Assembly (NCBI GenBank): GCA_021200345.1
Contig: JAJQGR010000322.1
Span: 1 to 7,281 of the forward strand
Source: Lachnospiraceae bacterium
GTDB lineage: Bacteria; Bacillota; Clostridia; Lachnospirales; Lachnospiraceae
Reading direction: 5' to 3'
DNA: 7,281 nt
The notes under the pieces were generated by a model. That model saw only the letters and a program-made list of their open reading frames with translations. It ran no database searches and had not been told where the DNA came from. Numbering within the stretch: the stretch's first letter is position 1; each line of letters opens with the position of its first letter. The translations under genes were made by a program, and so were the position numbers. Shown piece by piece: positions 1-5,728 of this stretch.

Positions 1-78
1 ATCCTGCTGCTCTTTCTTTTTTCTCAAAGCCTGGGCGAATACGTCGGACCCGTTCTTTTTTTCTTCCCTGTCTTCCAT
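1..78 (-). CDS. N-terminus of a further operon gene (partial, unknown function)
   Basis: Twenty-six codons are open from the ATG at 78-76 to the window edge. The visible peptide starts MEDREEKKNGSDVFAQALRK and is highly charged, with no signal peptide or membrane helix, so it starts as a cytoplasmic protein. The strong Shine-Dalgarno and the stop-start junction with the membrane-protein gene show it belongs to the operon. Nothing visible identifies its family. It could be a cytoplasmic component or regulator of the same machine. Confidence 0.65.
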   Translation of the reverse strand, partial: MEDREEKKNGSDVFAQALRKKKEQQD

Positions 79-636
79 TTATTTCCTCCCGGCTCTCTTG
101 ATGGGTAACCGGGGCAGGCGGATTCGCACCGTCTCCTCCCCCGTCATGCTCTGAATGCATCTGAAAAAGTTATAAAAAGCCAGCTCCAGAGCGAACACAT
201 TTAACAGTACATACATCAGCCGCAGCCAGATGTCCGCGGCGATGGTATTCAGAAATCCAGCGAACAGATTGCAGATCAGCAACACCACCACTGCAAAATC
301 CAGATAAGCCGCGTTGGCAAGTGATGATTTCACCCCGGGCTTTGCCACCGTCACCTCCAGCCACAGAGCCACCGCCAGATACAGGTGAATCCGCTCGATG
401 GTCACCTGTCCTGCCACCGAGGACACCACAAAGGTCAGCTGCAGAATGGTCCCCGCCAGATACAGCGTCTCCCGGACGGAGCGCCTGAAGAAAAACGCCT
501 GTGGGCCGTAATGCAGCGGTCCCCGCTTGGGCCTGACCGCCCATACCAGCGAGACAATCAGGAACAGAAGTCCGACCACGCCGGACCAGGCCAGAAAATC
601 TTTCAGTTTTAAAATCTGATAGATGAAATAACTCAC
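79..636 (-). CDS. Multi-pass membrane protein of unknown family, candidate membrane/stator part of the F1-like ATPase
   Basis: This 185-residue protein has a GTG start directly after the epsilon-like TAA. Hydrophobic segments at about 14-34, 57-77, 83-98, 110-132 and 137-158 suggest four or five membrane passes. The loop at 34-56 is basic and aromatic, and the tail at 170-185 is strongly basic (likely cytoplasmic). I do not recognise the family. It lacks the 'RL..N..aGH' helix of F-type subunit a. The last helix does contain R139 near one end and E151 near the middle, which is only a loose reminder of a charged stator helix. Its place, in the same transcript and translationally coupled to epsilon, suggests a partner of the c-like ring or of the surface protein. 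It could equally be an accessory assembly factor. Confidence 0.8.
   Translation of the reverse strand: MSYFIYQILKLKDFLAWSGVVGLLFLIVSLVWAVRPKRGPLHYGPQAFFFRRSVRETLYLAGTILQLTFVVSSVAGQVTIERIHLYLAVALWLEVTVAKPGVKSSLANAAYLDFAVVVLLICNLFAGFLNTIAADIWLRLMYVLLNVFALELAFYNFFRCIQSMTGEETVRIRLPRLPIKRAGRK
84..90 (-). promoter_or_regulatory. Ribosome binding site for the gene running off the left edge
   Basis: GGGAGGA in the transcript overlaps the last sense codons of the membrane-protein gene and lies five bases before the ATG at 78. The following TAA-ATG junction (81-76) has no gap, consistent with coupled translation. Confidence 0.7.
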
Positions 637-927
637 TTAAGCCATCTCCTCCTGGGATCTGTCCTCCCGGATCATCAGTCGGAACAGATTGTCCTTGTGA
701 ATGTAAAAGCCCCTGATGTTCTCCCAGCTGGTAACCTGACCCTGGGCCTGAATCGTCAGATCCCCGTTTAACTCCCCCAGGGTCGGCATATAATCCTCCA
801 TGATCAGCAGATTGTACTTATCGCTCTTAATGCGGATAAAATCCACCTGCTCAATATGGGTCAGTCCTTCATTGATATCATAGATCCGCGCCACAATGTT
901 CTTGCGGTGATATTCCTTGTTTGCCAT
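637..927 (-). CDS. atpC: Short F1-ATPase epsilon-subunit-like protein without the C-terminal helical domain
   Basis: This 96-residue protein occupies the atpC position after beta. Its pattern ('VARIYDINEGLTHIEQVDFIRIKSDKYNLLIMEDYMPTLGELNGDL…IRGFYIHKDNLFRLMIRED') fits the epsilon N-terminal beta-sandwich: the early strand, the 'gil..H.p.l..L..G.l' region (here 'LIMEDYMPTLGELNGDL') and the late 'GF….n…' strand. Standard epsilon is about 130-140 residues and ends in two helices that inhibit ATP hydrolysis or bind ATP. Those helices are absent, so the motor may lack epsilon-type hydrolysis inhibition. The sandwich normally joins gamma to the c-ring, and that coupling role is likely kept. The start is set by the adjacent strong ribosome binding site. 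Its TAA directly abuts the GTG of the next gene, and the next gene's Shine-Dalgarno lies inside its last codons, so translation is probably coupled. The low sequence identity means the assignment rests on position and strand pattern. Confidence 0.78.
   Translation of the reverse strand: MANKEYHRKNIVARIYDINEGLTHIEQVDFIRIKSDKYNLLIMEDYMPTLGELNGDLTIQAQGQVTSWENIRGFYIHKDNLFRLMIREDRSQEEMA
645..653 (-). promoter_or_regulatory. Ribosome binding site inside the epsilon-like gene for the GTG-start membrane protein
   Basis: AGGAGGAGA in the transcript falls within the Gln-Glu-Glu codons at the end of the epsilon-like gene, eight bases before the GTG at 636-634. It supports GTG as the real start and implies coupling to epsilon translation. 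Confidence 0.75.
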
Positions 928-932
928 ACAGG

Positions 933-941
933 CCTCCTCCC
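933..941 (-). promoter_or_regulatory. Ribosome binding site fixing the epsilon-like start
   Basis: In the transcript GGGAGGAGG lies five bases before the ATG at 927-925. This decides that start over an upstream in-frame ATG at 1044, which lies inside the beta gene and has no comparable site. Confidence 0.8.
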
Positions 942-991
942 GTTCTTTGCCCGCCATCGATATTCCGGCGGACAGCGGTTCCACTTTCTGA

Positions 992-2359
992 TTACTCTCT
1001 GGGAATCGCGCCGATGAACGAGAAGTGGCTTTCATCCACCTCATCGAACACGCCGTTCAGAATATCCTCCACGTCGTCCAGCACACTGTCAATCTTCACA
1101 TACTCGCCGGGAATGTCCGTGAAATTCTCCGCCACAAACATGGGCTGGGTGAAATACTGACGCAGCTTACGGCTTCTGTTGAAGATATCAAAGTCCGCCT
1201 GGGACAGCTCATCCACGCCCAGCACGGCGATGATCTCCTCCAGCTCCTCATAGCGGGACAGATACCGGATTACCTCATTGACCAGACGGTAATGGCGCTC
1301 CCCCACCTTGTCGATTTCCATCATATTGCTGTGGGTCTGGAACACATTGATGGCCGGATACAGCCCTTTCTCCGCCACCTTTCTGTCCAGCACGATCTGA
1401 CCGTCCAGATGGGAGGAAATAACCTGCACCGCCTCATCAGTGATATCGTCGGCGGGGATATAGATGGCCTGGAAAGAGGTAATGGAGCCCTTGTCCGTGG
1501 AGTTGATGCGCTCCTCTACGGTACTGACGTCGCTCTCAATGGTGGCCGGATAACCGCTCTCAATAGGCATCCTGTTCATCTCCGCGTTGATCTCACTGAC
1601 CGCCTGCACATAACGGTAAATATTATCCACAAAGAGCAGCACATCCTGCCCCTTCTCGTCTCTCAGATACTCTGCCAGAGTCAGTCCGGAAAACACCGCC
1701 TTGCTTCTGGCCACGCTGTTATCACCCATCTGTCCGAAGACCATGGCCATTTTGTCCAACAGATCAGACTCCTGCATCTCCTGATACAGCTCCTGCCCCT
1801 CTCTGGAGCGCTCGCCTACGCCGACGAACACAGAGTTGGAACCGCCTCTGGTATACACGTTGTGAATCAGTTCCTTGATCAGCACCGTTTTGCCCACGCC
1901 GGCGCCGCCCAAAAGGCCCATTTTGAAGCCCTTCTGCATGGGAGCGAAAAAGTCCAGCACCTTGATCCCGGTCCACAGAGGCTCGCCATCGATGTTAATC
2001 TCCGGCATCTGCAGATTTCTGGCGTACACATTCCGCACGTTTTCACTGTCCGCCGGCTTCTCGTCGATGGGACGGCCGTAGCTGTCGTAAACCCTTCCGA
2101 GAATCCTGTCAGAGTACTCGATGGTCAGGGGCTGCCCTGTACTGTACACATCAAGCCCCTTGGTCAGACCCGCCACATTCACCAGGGGAATACACCTGGC
2201 CAGGCTGCCAGTAACCTCCGACACCTCCATGGGATATTCCCTGTCATCCTTTCTGGTGATCATAATATCCTTATTTTTGACCTTCCCGCCCGCCAGGAGC
2301 ACTGTCACTGTCAGATCGGATACCTCGATTATTTTTCCTGCAAACTGATTCTGGTCCAT
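992..2359 (-). CDS. atpD: F1-ATPase beta-subunit-like catalytic ATPase
   Basis: This 455-residue protein is a near full-length F1 beta. It has an N-terminal barrel, the P-loop GGAGVGKT at 151-158, the GERSREGQELYQEM segment with catalytic base E183, and R218 in 'SVARSK'. Walker B is at 239-246 (DVLLFVDN), followed by 'RMPIESGYPATI', 'STDKGSITSFQAIYIPADDITDEA' and the adenine-pocket Y334 in 'GLYPAI'. All residues needed for ATP hydrolysis are visible. Two normally conserved stretches differ. After Y334 the usual 'DPLDSTSR' is 'NVFQTHSN' (338-345), and the DELSEED lever is DELSQAD (383-389), removing two acidic positions that contact gamma. The C-terminal domain is otherwise typical ('SQPFFVAEVFTG' corresponds to 'TQPMFVAENFTD'). 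The ATG at 2359 is preceded by a modest AGGCAGGA site. It lies 42 bases after the gamma stop and 64 bases before the epsilon-like ATG. Confidence 0.95.
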   Translation of the reverse strand: MDQNQFAGKIIEVSDLTVTVLLAGGKVKNKDIMITRKDDREYPMEVSEVTGSLARCIPLVNVAGLTKGLDVYSTGQPLTIEYSDRILGRVYDSYGRPIDEKPADSENVRNVYARNLQMPEINIDGEPLWTGIKVLDFFAPMQKGFKMGLLGGAGVGKTVLIKELIHNVYTRGGSNSVFVGVGERSREGQELYQEMQESDLLDKMAMVFGQMGDNSVARSKAVFSGLTLAEYLRDEKGQDVLLFVDNIYRYVQAVSEINAEMNRMPIESGYPATIESDVSTVEERINSTDKGSITSFQAIYIPADDITDEAVQVISSHLDGQIVLDRKVAEKGLYPAINVFQTHSNMMEIDKVGERHYRLVNEVIRYLSRYEELEEIIAVLGVDELSQADFDIFNRSRKLRQYFTQPMFVAENFTDIPGEYVKIDSVLDDVEDILNGVFDEVDESHFSFIGAIPRE

Positions 2360-2401
2360 ATCATTCCTGCCTCTTTGTCTTTTATTTTCGTCCGGCGTTC
2401 C

Positions 2402-3193
2402 TTATGCCCCCAGGCTGCCGCTCTTTTTCTTGGTATAGTTCTCAATGACCTTTTTGAACTCCTCGCTTCGTCTGATCCTGCGTTCCTCCATCAGGTCCTC
2501 CTCCTCCCGCTCCTCAATTTTCTTTAAGGATTCCTGAGTGGTATTCTGGCGCATGACGTTCTCAGAGGCATAACCGCTGATATTGGAGAGCTCCACCTGA
2601 TAGATCACATAGGTCAGCACCACGCCCTTCAGGATCTCGGACAGATCTCCCTCCACCAGAAAATCATCCCTGTAGCTGTCCCGGCTGCCCGCCGGTACAT
2701 CGATGGGATAAATCTGCCGTTGCTCCAGCTCACTGGTGGTGGAATTGATATATCTGTGATACACAATGTTAATGGAGGAATTCTCCCGCTCTGTGATGGC
2801 TCTGTCGATGAGCTGCTCAAGTCTTGGCAGATTTTCCTCAAAATCATCTTTTACAAACCGCAGCACAAGCCCTTCTCTGGGCACCCGCAGCTTTTTGCCG
2901 ATGACGATCTTTTCTCCGGGATCCGCCTGCAGACAAGCGTTGACCAGAGAATTATAATTGGCGCAGAAGCCGTAGTCACTGCCGATATAGATAGTCAGCG
3001 GCGGCTTTTTGGGATCCGGCCGCATAATGGATTTGTCCAGGGCCAGATTGCGGTTATTCATGATCTGATCCAGCATCCCGTAGAGCTCATCGGAAAGCTG
3101 CATGTACTTCATTGCCCGCCGTTTGGCCGCGTCTACCCGCACCAGGGCATGGAAATTCATGACTTTCACGATGTTTTTTATATTCATGGCCAT
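2402..3193 (-). CDS. atpG: F1-ATPase gamma-subunit-like rotor shaft
   Basis: This 263-residue protein sits between alpha and beta as in atp operons. The N-terminal helix (about 5-48) includes the 'IVKVMNFHALVRVDAAKRRA' stretch matching the gamma 'ITNAMKMVAAsKLrrA' helix. The Rossmann-like core begins with strand 'LTIYIGSDYGFCANYNS' (66-82), matching 'SDRGLCGGxNSN'. A long C-terminal helix (about 183-254) would pair with the N-terminal helix as the coiled-coil axle. The last part of that helix (about 221-257) is unusually rich in Glu, Arg and Lys. In normal gamma this end is a mostly hydrophobic segment seated in the alpha3beta3 bearing. The AAGGAG site sits 9 bases before the ATG at 3193; a second in-frame ATG at codon 3 is a less likely start. 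Similarity to gamma is clear in the core and weak at the C-terminus. Confidence 0.87.
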   Translation of the reverse strand: MAMNIKNIVKVMNFHALVRVDAAKRRAMKYMQLSDELYGMLDQIMNNRNLALDKSIMRPDPKKPPLTIYIGSDYGFCANYNSLVNACLQADPGEKIVIGKKLRVPREGLVLRFVKDDFEENLPRLEQLIDRAITERENSSINIVYHRYINSTTSELEQRQIYPIDVPAGSRDSYRDDFLVEGDLSEILKGVVLTYVIYQVELSNISGYASENVMRQNTTQESLKKIEEREEEDLMEERRIRRSEEFKKVIENYTKKKSGSLGA

Positions 3194-3206
3194 AGGTCGT
3201 CACTCC

Positions 3207-4529
3207 TTACCGGTTCTCATACAGGGGACGGAATTTCTCCAGAATGGTTTCCTCACTCATGGGGCTGTACTTATACTGGCACAGTCCGGCCAACACCTGT
3301 TCTCCCCGTTTAATACGGGCCTGCAGCTCCGGTCCCATCTCATCCATGTTGGACAGCTGATAGACCTCTCTGGTCTCCAGATAACTTAACAGCTCTCTTC
3401 TCACCCGGGCGCCCAGCTTTTTCACCGCCGGCGTCTGCACCGCACCGCCCAGACGGGATACGGACAGACCATAGTTGATGGCCGGCTTCTGGTTCTGGTC
3501 AAAGGCTTTTTTGCTGAGCACGATCTGACCGTCGGTGATGGAGATAATATTTGTGGTAATGTATCCGGTGATATCGCCGCCCTTGGTCTCCACAATGGGA
3601 AGAATGGTAATGCTGCCGCCGCACTTGTGCTGGCAGCCTTTCTCCAGCATCCGGCTGTGGGTATAGAAAATATCCGGCGGATAGGCGTCACGTCCCGGCA
3701 CCTTGCCCACCAGAAGGCTGATCTCACGGTAGTTGTCCGCGTGGCGCTTCAGATCGTCGATCACCACCAGCACGTCCTTACCCTGCATCATGTATTTCTC
3801 CGCAATGGTCAGACCCACGTAAGGGGTCAGATGGATCACCGGGGGAAGGTCGTCGTTCACTGCCGCCAGGATCAGGGTATACTCCATGGCGCCTCTGCGG
3901 GCCAGCTCCGCATAGACCTCTTTTACATTCTTTTTGGTCTTGCCGATGGTGATGTAGATGCACATCACATCCTTACCCTTCTGATTGACGATGGCATCCA
4001 GACACAGCTGGCTCTTTCCGGTCTTTTTGTCACCCACAATCAGCTGCCTCTGGCCTTTCCCAATGGGATAGATCAGATCAATGCCCGCTATGCCCGTCTC
4101 CAGAGGACGGTTGACCGCGGTTCTATCCATGATAGGGGTGGTGGGGTTCTCTGTGGGCAGGTATTCCAGATTTTCAAACACCTGGCCTACCAGCCGGTCT
4201 CTGCCGAAAATATCCACAATGTGTCCGATGGACTGCTCGGAATAGGCCGCTTTGAAGATCTCGCCGGTGGCCTCCACCTCGTCGTCCACATAAATATCGC
4301 CCACCTGGCTGGTCACCGCCACCATGACGCTGGAGCGGCGGATGTTGTTTACATATCCTTCCGAATGGCGGCCGATGATCACCCGCTCATTGAACATTAC
4401 GTGATCCAGTCCGTTCACTTCCAGGATGTAGCCCTGCACAGAGACAACGCAGCCTACCTCCCGCATATTTTCCGCGGTGGGCCGCATCTGTTTTTTCTGC
4501 TCTATCATATCCTGAATATACTGTTCCAT
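3207..4529 (-). CDS. atpA: F1-ATPase alpha-subunit-like protein (non-catalytic nucleotide-binding subunit, short C-terminus)
   Basis: This 440-residue protein aligns in order with F1 alpha. It has an N-terminal beta-barrel ('VVSVQGYILEVNGLDHVMFNE'), a P-loop GDKKTGKS at 166-173 (alpha consensus GDRQTGKT) and a Walker B region at 252-259 continuing 'DLKRHADNYREISLL', then 'PGRDAYPPDIFYTHSRMLE'. The 'ISITDGQI' and 'SVSRLGGAVQ' motifs follow, with the arginine finger at R359 that completes the beta catalytic site. It lacks the catalytic GER glutamate, as alpha should. Typical alpha subunits are about 500 residues; this one ends after the 'QYSPL'-like segment (QYKYSPMS), so about 60 C-terminal residues are missing. 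The usual segment between 'SRLLER' and 'GGGS' is replaced by a short C299-Q-H-K-C303 sequence. An AAGGAGAG site precedes the ATG at 4529. Gamma starts 13 bases downstream, and its Shine-Dalgarno overlaps this gene's TAA. Confidence 0.92.
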   Translation of the reverse strand: MEQYIQDMIEQKKQMRPTAENMREVGCVVSVQGYILEVNGLDHVMFNERVIIGRHSEGYVNNIRRSSVMVAVTSQVGDIYVDDEVEATGEIFKAAYSEQSIGHIVDIFGRDRLVGQVFENLEYLPTENPTTPIMDRTAVNRPLETGIAGIDLIYPIGKGQRQLIVGDKKTGKSQLCLDAIVNQKGKDVMCIYITIGKTKKNVKEVYAELARRGAMEYTLILAAVNDDLPPVIHLTPYVGLTIAEKYMMQGKDVLVVIDDLKRHADNYREISLLVGKVPGRDAYPPDIFYTHSRMLEKGCQHKCGGSITILPIVETKGGDITGYITTNIISITDGQIVLSKKAFDQNQKPAINYGLSVSRLGGAVQTPAVKKLGARVRRELLSYLETREVYQLSNMDEMGPELQARIKRGEQVLAGLCQYKYSPMSEETILEKFRPLYENR

Positions 4530-4548
4530 ACGACTTTTCTCTCCTTAA

Positions 4549-5328
4549 TCACAGGCTGTAATCCAGCACACCCGTGCCTGTTCTGATCCGAATCCCCTCA
4601 TGGATTCCCTCATCATACTGGGTCAGAACGCCTTTGCGCTGCTGCTGATCCAGTTCTTTCTCCCCGCAGATCACCCTGACTGTGGGATCATTGATCTTGC
4701 GATACTGGCGCACCCGGTCGATCCGGGACACGGTATCCGGGTATTCCGACAGCGGCGCCACCTGGTTCAGCACATTCAGCTCTTCCTCTGTCAGACGTTC
4801 CTTCAGAATCTCCTGCCGCTTTTCCTCATCGGAGGTGGTCAGCTGATAGGTCAGATCAAAATCAAACTTCTCCAGCAGCTTCCCGCAGCCCTCCCAGAGG
4901 GGATCTTCACTCGCGGGGGCAAGCTTTCTGGCCTGCTCCACAATTCCGTCATAATCAAGCTCCATGTGCTCCTTGATATAACGGTAGATCTCCAGAGCTT
5001 CCTCACTTCGGTAATCAATGCCGGACTGATAAAACAGGCTTCCGCTGCCCTGCTGCACAGGCTGCGCCTGGGCGGCGGGGCCATTGGCGGTCCGCTTTGC
5101 CGCGGCCTGAAGCTCCTGCAGGCGAAGCTCTGCGGTCTTAATCTTATCCTGCAAATCGGCAAGCTCCCCGGTCTTCTCATCCAGGCTCCCGCTGCATTTT
5201 CCCAGCTCCCTGGCAAAGTGCTGCTGCACCTGCCGGTTGGTAATAACCGCGATCTGACGAATCACAAACAGCAGGAACAGATCCAGAAGAGCCATCACCG
5301 CCACAACGGCTATGTATAATATGAGCAT
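4549..5328 (-). CDS. Probable fused b/delta-type peripheral-stalk subunit of the F1-like ATPase
   Basis: This 259-residue protein occupies the slot of atpF-atpH in the normal gene order. One N-terminal membrane helix (about 3-27) is followed by a charged heptad-rich coiled coil (about 42-80), as in subunit b. Next come a Pro/Ala/Gln linker (about 82-97) and a largely helical C-terminal region (about 100-259). The end, with 'DEGIHEGIRIRTGTGVLDYSL' at 239-259, resembles the closing strands of delta/OSCP (…GG..IRIGD.ViDgS…), and 'NQVAPLSEYPD' resembles the start of that domain. A b plus delta fusion would link the membrane to the top of alpha3beta3 in one chain; b-delta fusions are known in mycobacteria. 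Overall similarity is weak, so the assignment rests on architecture, position and the C-terminal motif. The ATG at 5328 has an AGGAGGAGAGGG purine-rich site just upstream. The TGA lies 19 bases before the alpha-like ATG. Confidence 0.7.
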   Translation of the reverse strand: MLILYIAVVAVMALLDLFLLFVIRQIAVITNRQVQQHFARELGKCSGSLDEKTGELADLQDKIKTAELRLQELQAAAKRTANGPAAQAQPVQQGSGSLFYQSGIDYRSEEALEIYRYIKEHMELDYDGIVEQARKLAPASEDPLWEGCGKLLEKFDFDLTYQLTTSDEEKRQEILKERLTEEELNVLNQVAPLSEYPDTVSRIDRVRQYRKINDPTVRVICGEKELDQQQRKGVLTQYDEGIHEGIRIRTGTGVLDYSL

Positions 5329-5355
5329 TCTCCCTCTCCTCCTGTCCCTGTGCCG

Positions 5356-5598
5356 TTATACCAGCGGGTTAAAGAACAGTAACAGGAAGATAAACGCAAA
5401 GAGCAGCAGAAGCAGAACTGTCATCACCACCGCCACCACCATGACTCCCTGTACGATATCGCTCTTGGTCTCCGGGTTGCGCCCGATGGCCTCCACCGCT
5501 CTGGAGCCCAGAATTCCCAGACCGATGCCCACTCCCAGAAACGCCAGACCCAGCATGACTCCGATGGCGCTCACTGTCGCAGTTAAAATGCTTTCCAT
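5356..5598 (-). CDS. atpE: F-type ATPase c-subunit-like proteolipid lacking the ion-binding carboxylate
   Basis: This 80-residue, two-helix protein has the fold signature of F-type c subunits. Helix 1 (about 10-36) carries the ring-packing glycines G22, G24, G26, G28 and G31. The polar loop is R40-N41-P42-E43, matching the R-(Q/N)-P loop that contacts gamma and epsilon. Helix 2 (about 48-76) is almost wholly aliphatic or aromatic. In E. coli and Bacillus PS3 the H+-carrying Asp/Glu lies 18 residues after the loop proline; here that position is Thr60 (codon ACA) and no acidic residue occurs anywhere in helix 2. Known Na+ site residues are also absent. It can plausibly form a ring and bind a central stalk, but canonical ion translocation looks impossible. 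The ATG at 5598 follows an AGGAG about 10 bases upstream. The bδ-like gene starts 27 bases downstream. Confidence 0.85.
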   Translation of the reverse strand: MESILTATVSAIGVMLGLAFLGVGIGLGILGSRAVEAIGRNPETKSDIVQGVMVVAVVMTVLLLLLFAFIFLLLFFNPLV

Positions 5599-5656
5599 GT
5601 TTGTATCTCCTCTCTTTGCAGTGGGTGGGGCTTTTCCTCATCACCCTGATTGCTTT

Positions 5657-5679
5657 GGGGCGGGTTTCTCCCGGTCCCC
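5657..5679 (-). other. GC-rich mRNA hairpin in the spacer upstream of the c-subunit gene
   Basis: In the transcript GGGG-AC-CGGG, an AGAAA loop and CCCG-CCCC form eight G-C pairs with a two-base bulge. It sits just downstream of the REP-like palindrome, in the only sizeable non-coding gap of the window (5599-5728). There is no run of U after it. Two consecutive stable hairpins here could protect mRNA ends or give the surface protein and the ATPase subunits different expression levels. No clear -35/-10 promoter was seen in this gap. Confidence 0.5.
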
Positions 5680-5690
5680 TCTATTTAGAA

Positions 5691-5709
5691 CCGTCCCCTT
5701 TGGGGGCGG
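5691..5709 (-). repeat. REP-like palindrome (GAACCGTCCCC type) between surface gene and c-subunit gene
   Basis: On the plus strand CCGTCCCC, a TTT loop and GGGGGCGG form an 8-position stem with one G-T wobble; in the operon transcript that pair is a C-A mismatch. The arm together with its preceding GAA resembles the GAACCGTCCCC palindromes scattered in many Firmicutes genomes near REP-associated (Y1-type) transposases; that resemblance is from memory. No U-tract follows in the transcript, so it is not a standard intrinsic terminator. It could be a transcript-processing or partial-attenuation site, or a relic of a small repeat element. Confidence 0.45.
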
Positions 5710-5728
5710 AACGCTGATATTCTGTGAA

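Noticed and set aside
79..636. Identification of the 185-residue membrane protein as subunit a
   Set aside because: The conserved a-subunit helix (RL..N..aGH) is absent and the length and helix pattern do not match. A single Arg in a helix is too weak.
928..1044. N-terminal extension of the epsilon-like gene from an ATG at 1044
   Set aside because: It overlaps the beta gene, adds residues with no epsilon similarity and lacks a ribosome binding site. The ATG at 927 has GGGAGGAGG at ideal spacing.
1025..2527. A 500-codon open frame on the plus strand
   Set aside because: It lies antisense to the well-supported beta-like gene, has a His/Leu/Gln-heavy composition typical of reverse shadows, and shows no recognisable motif.
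3627..4586. A 319-codon plus-strand open frame
   Set aside because: It is antisense to the alpha-like gene, whose P-loop, Walker B and arginine-finger motifs prove the minus-strand reading.
4600..5319. A 239-codon plus-strand open frame
   Set aside because: It is antisense to the b/delta-like gene and has no family signature. The minus-strand gene has a good ribosome binding site and a sensible TM plus coiled-coil layout.
637..5598. The housekeeping H+- or Na+-translocating ATP synthase
   Set aside because: The c-like subunit has no helix-2 carboxylate, no subunit a is seen, alpha and epsilon are shortened, and separate b and delta genes are missing. The gene order alone is not enough.
5657..5709. 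Rho-independent terminator between the surface gene and the motor genes
   Set aside because: The hairpins are strong but neither is followed by a U-run in the transcript.
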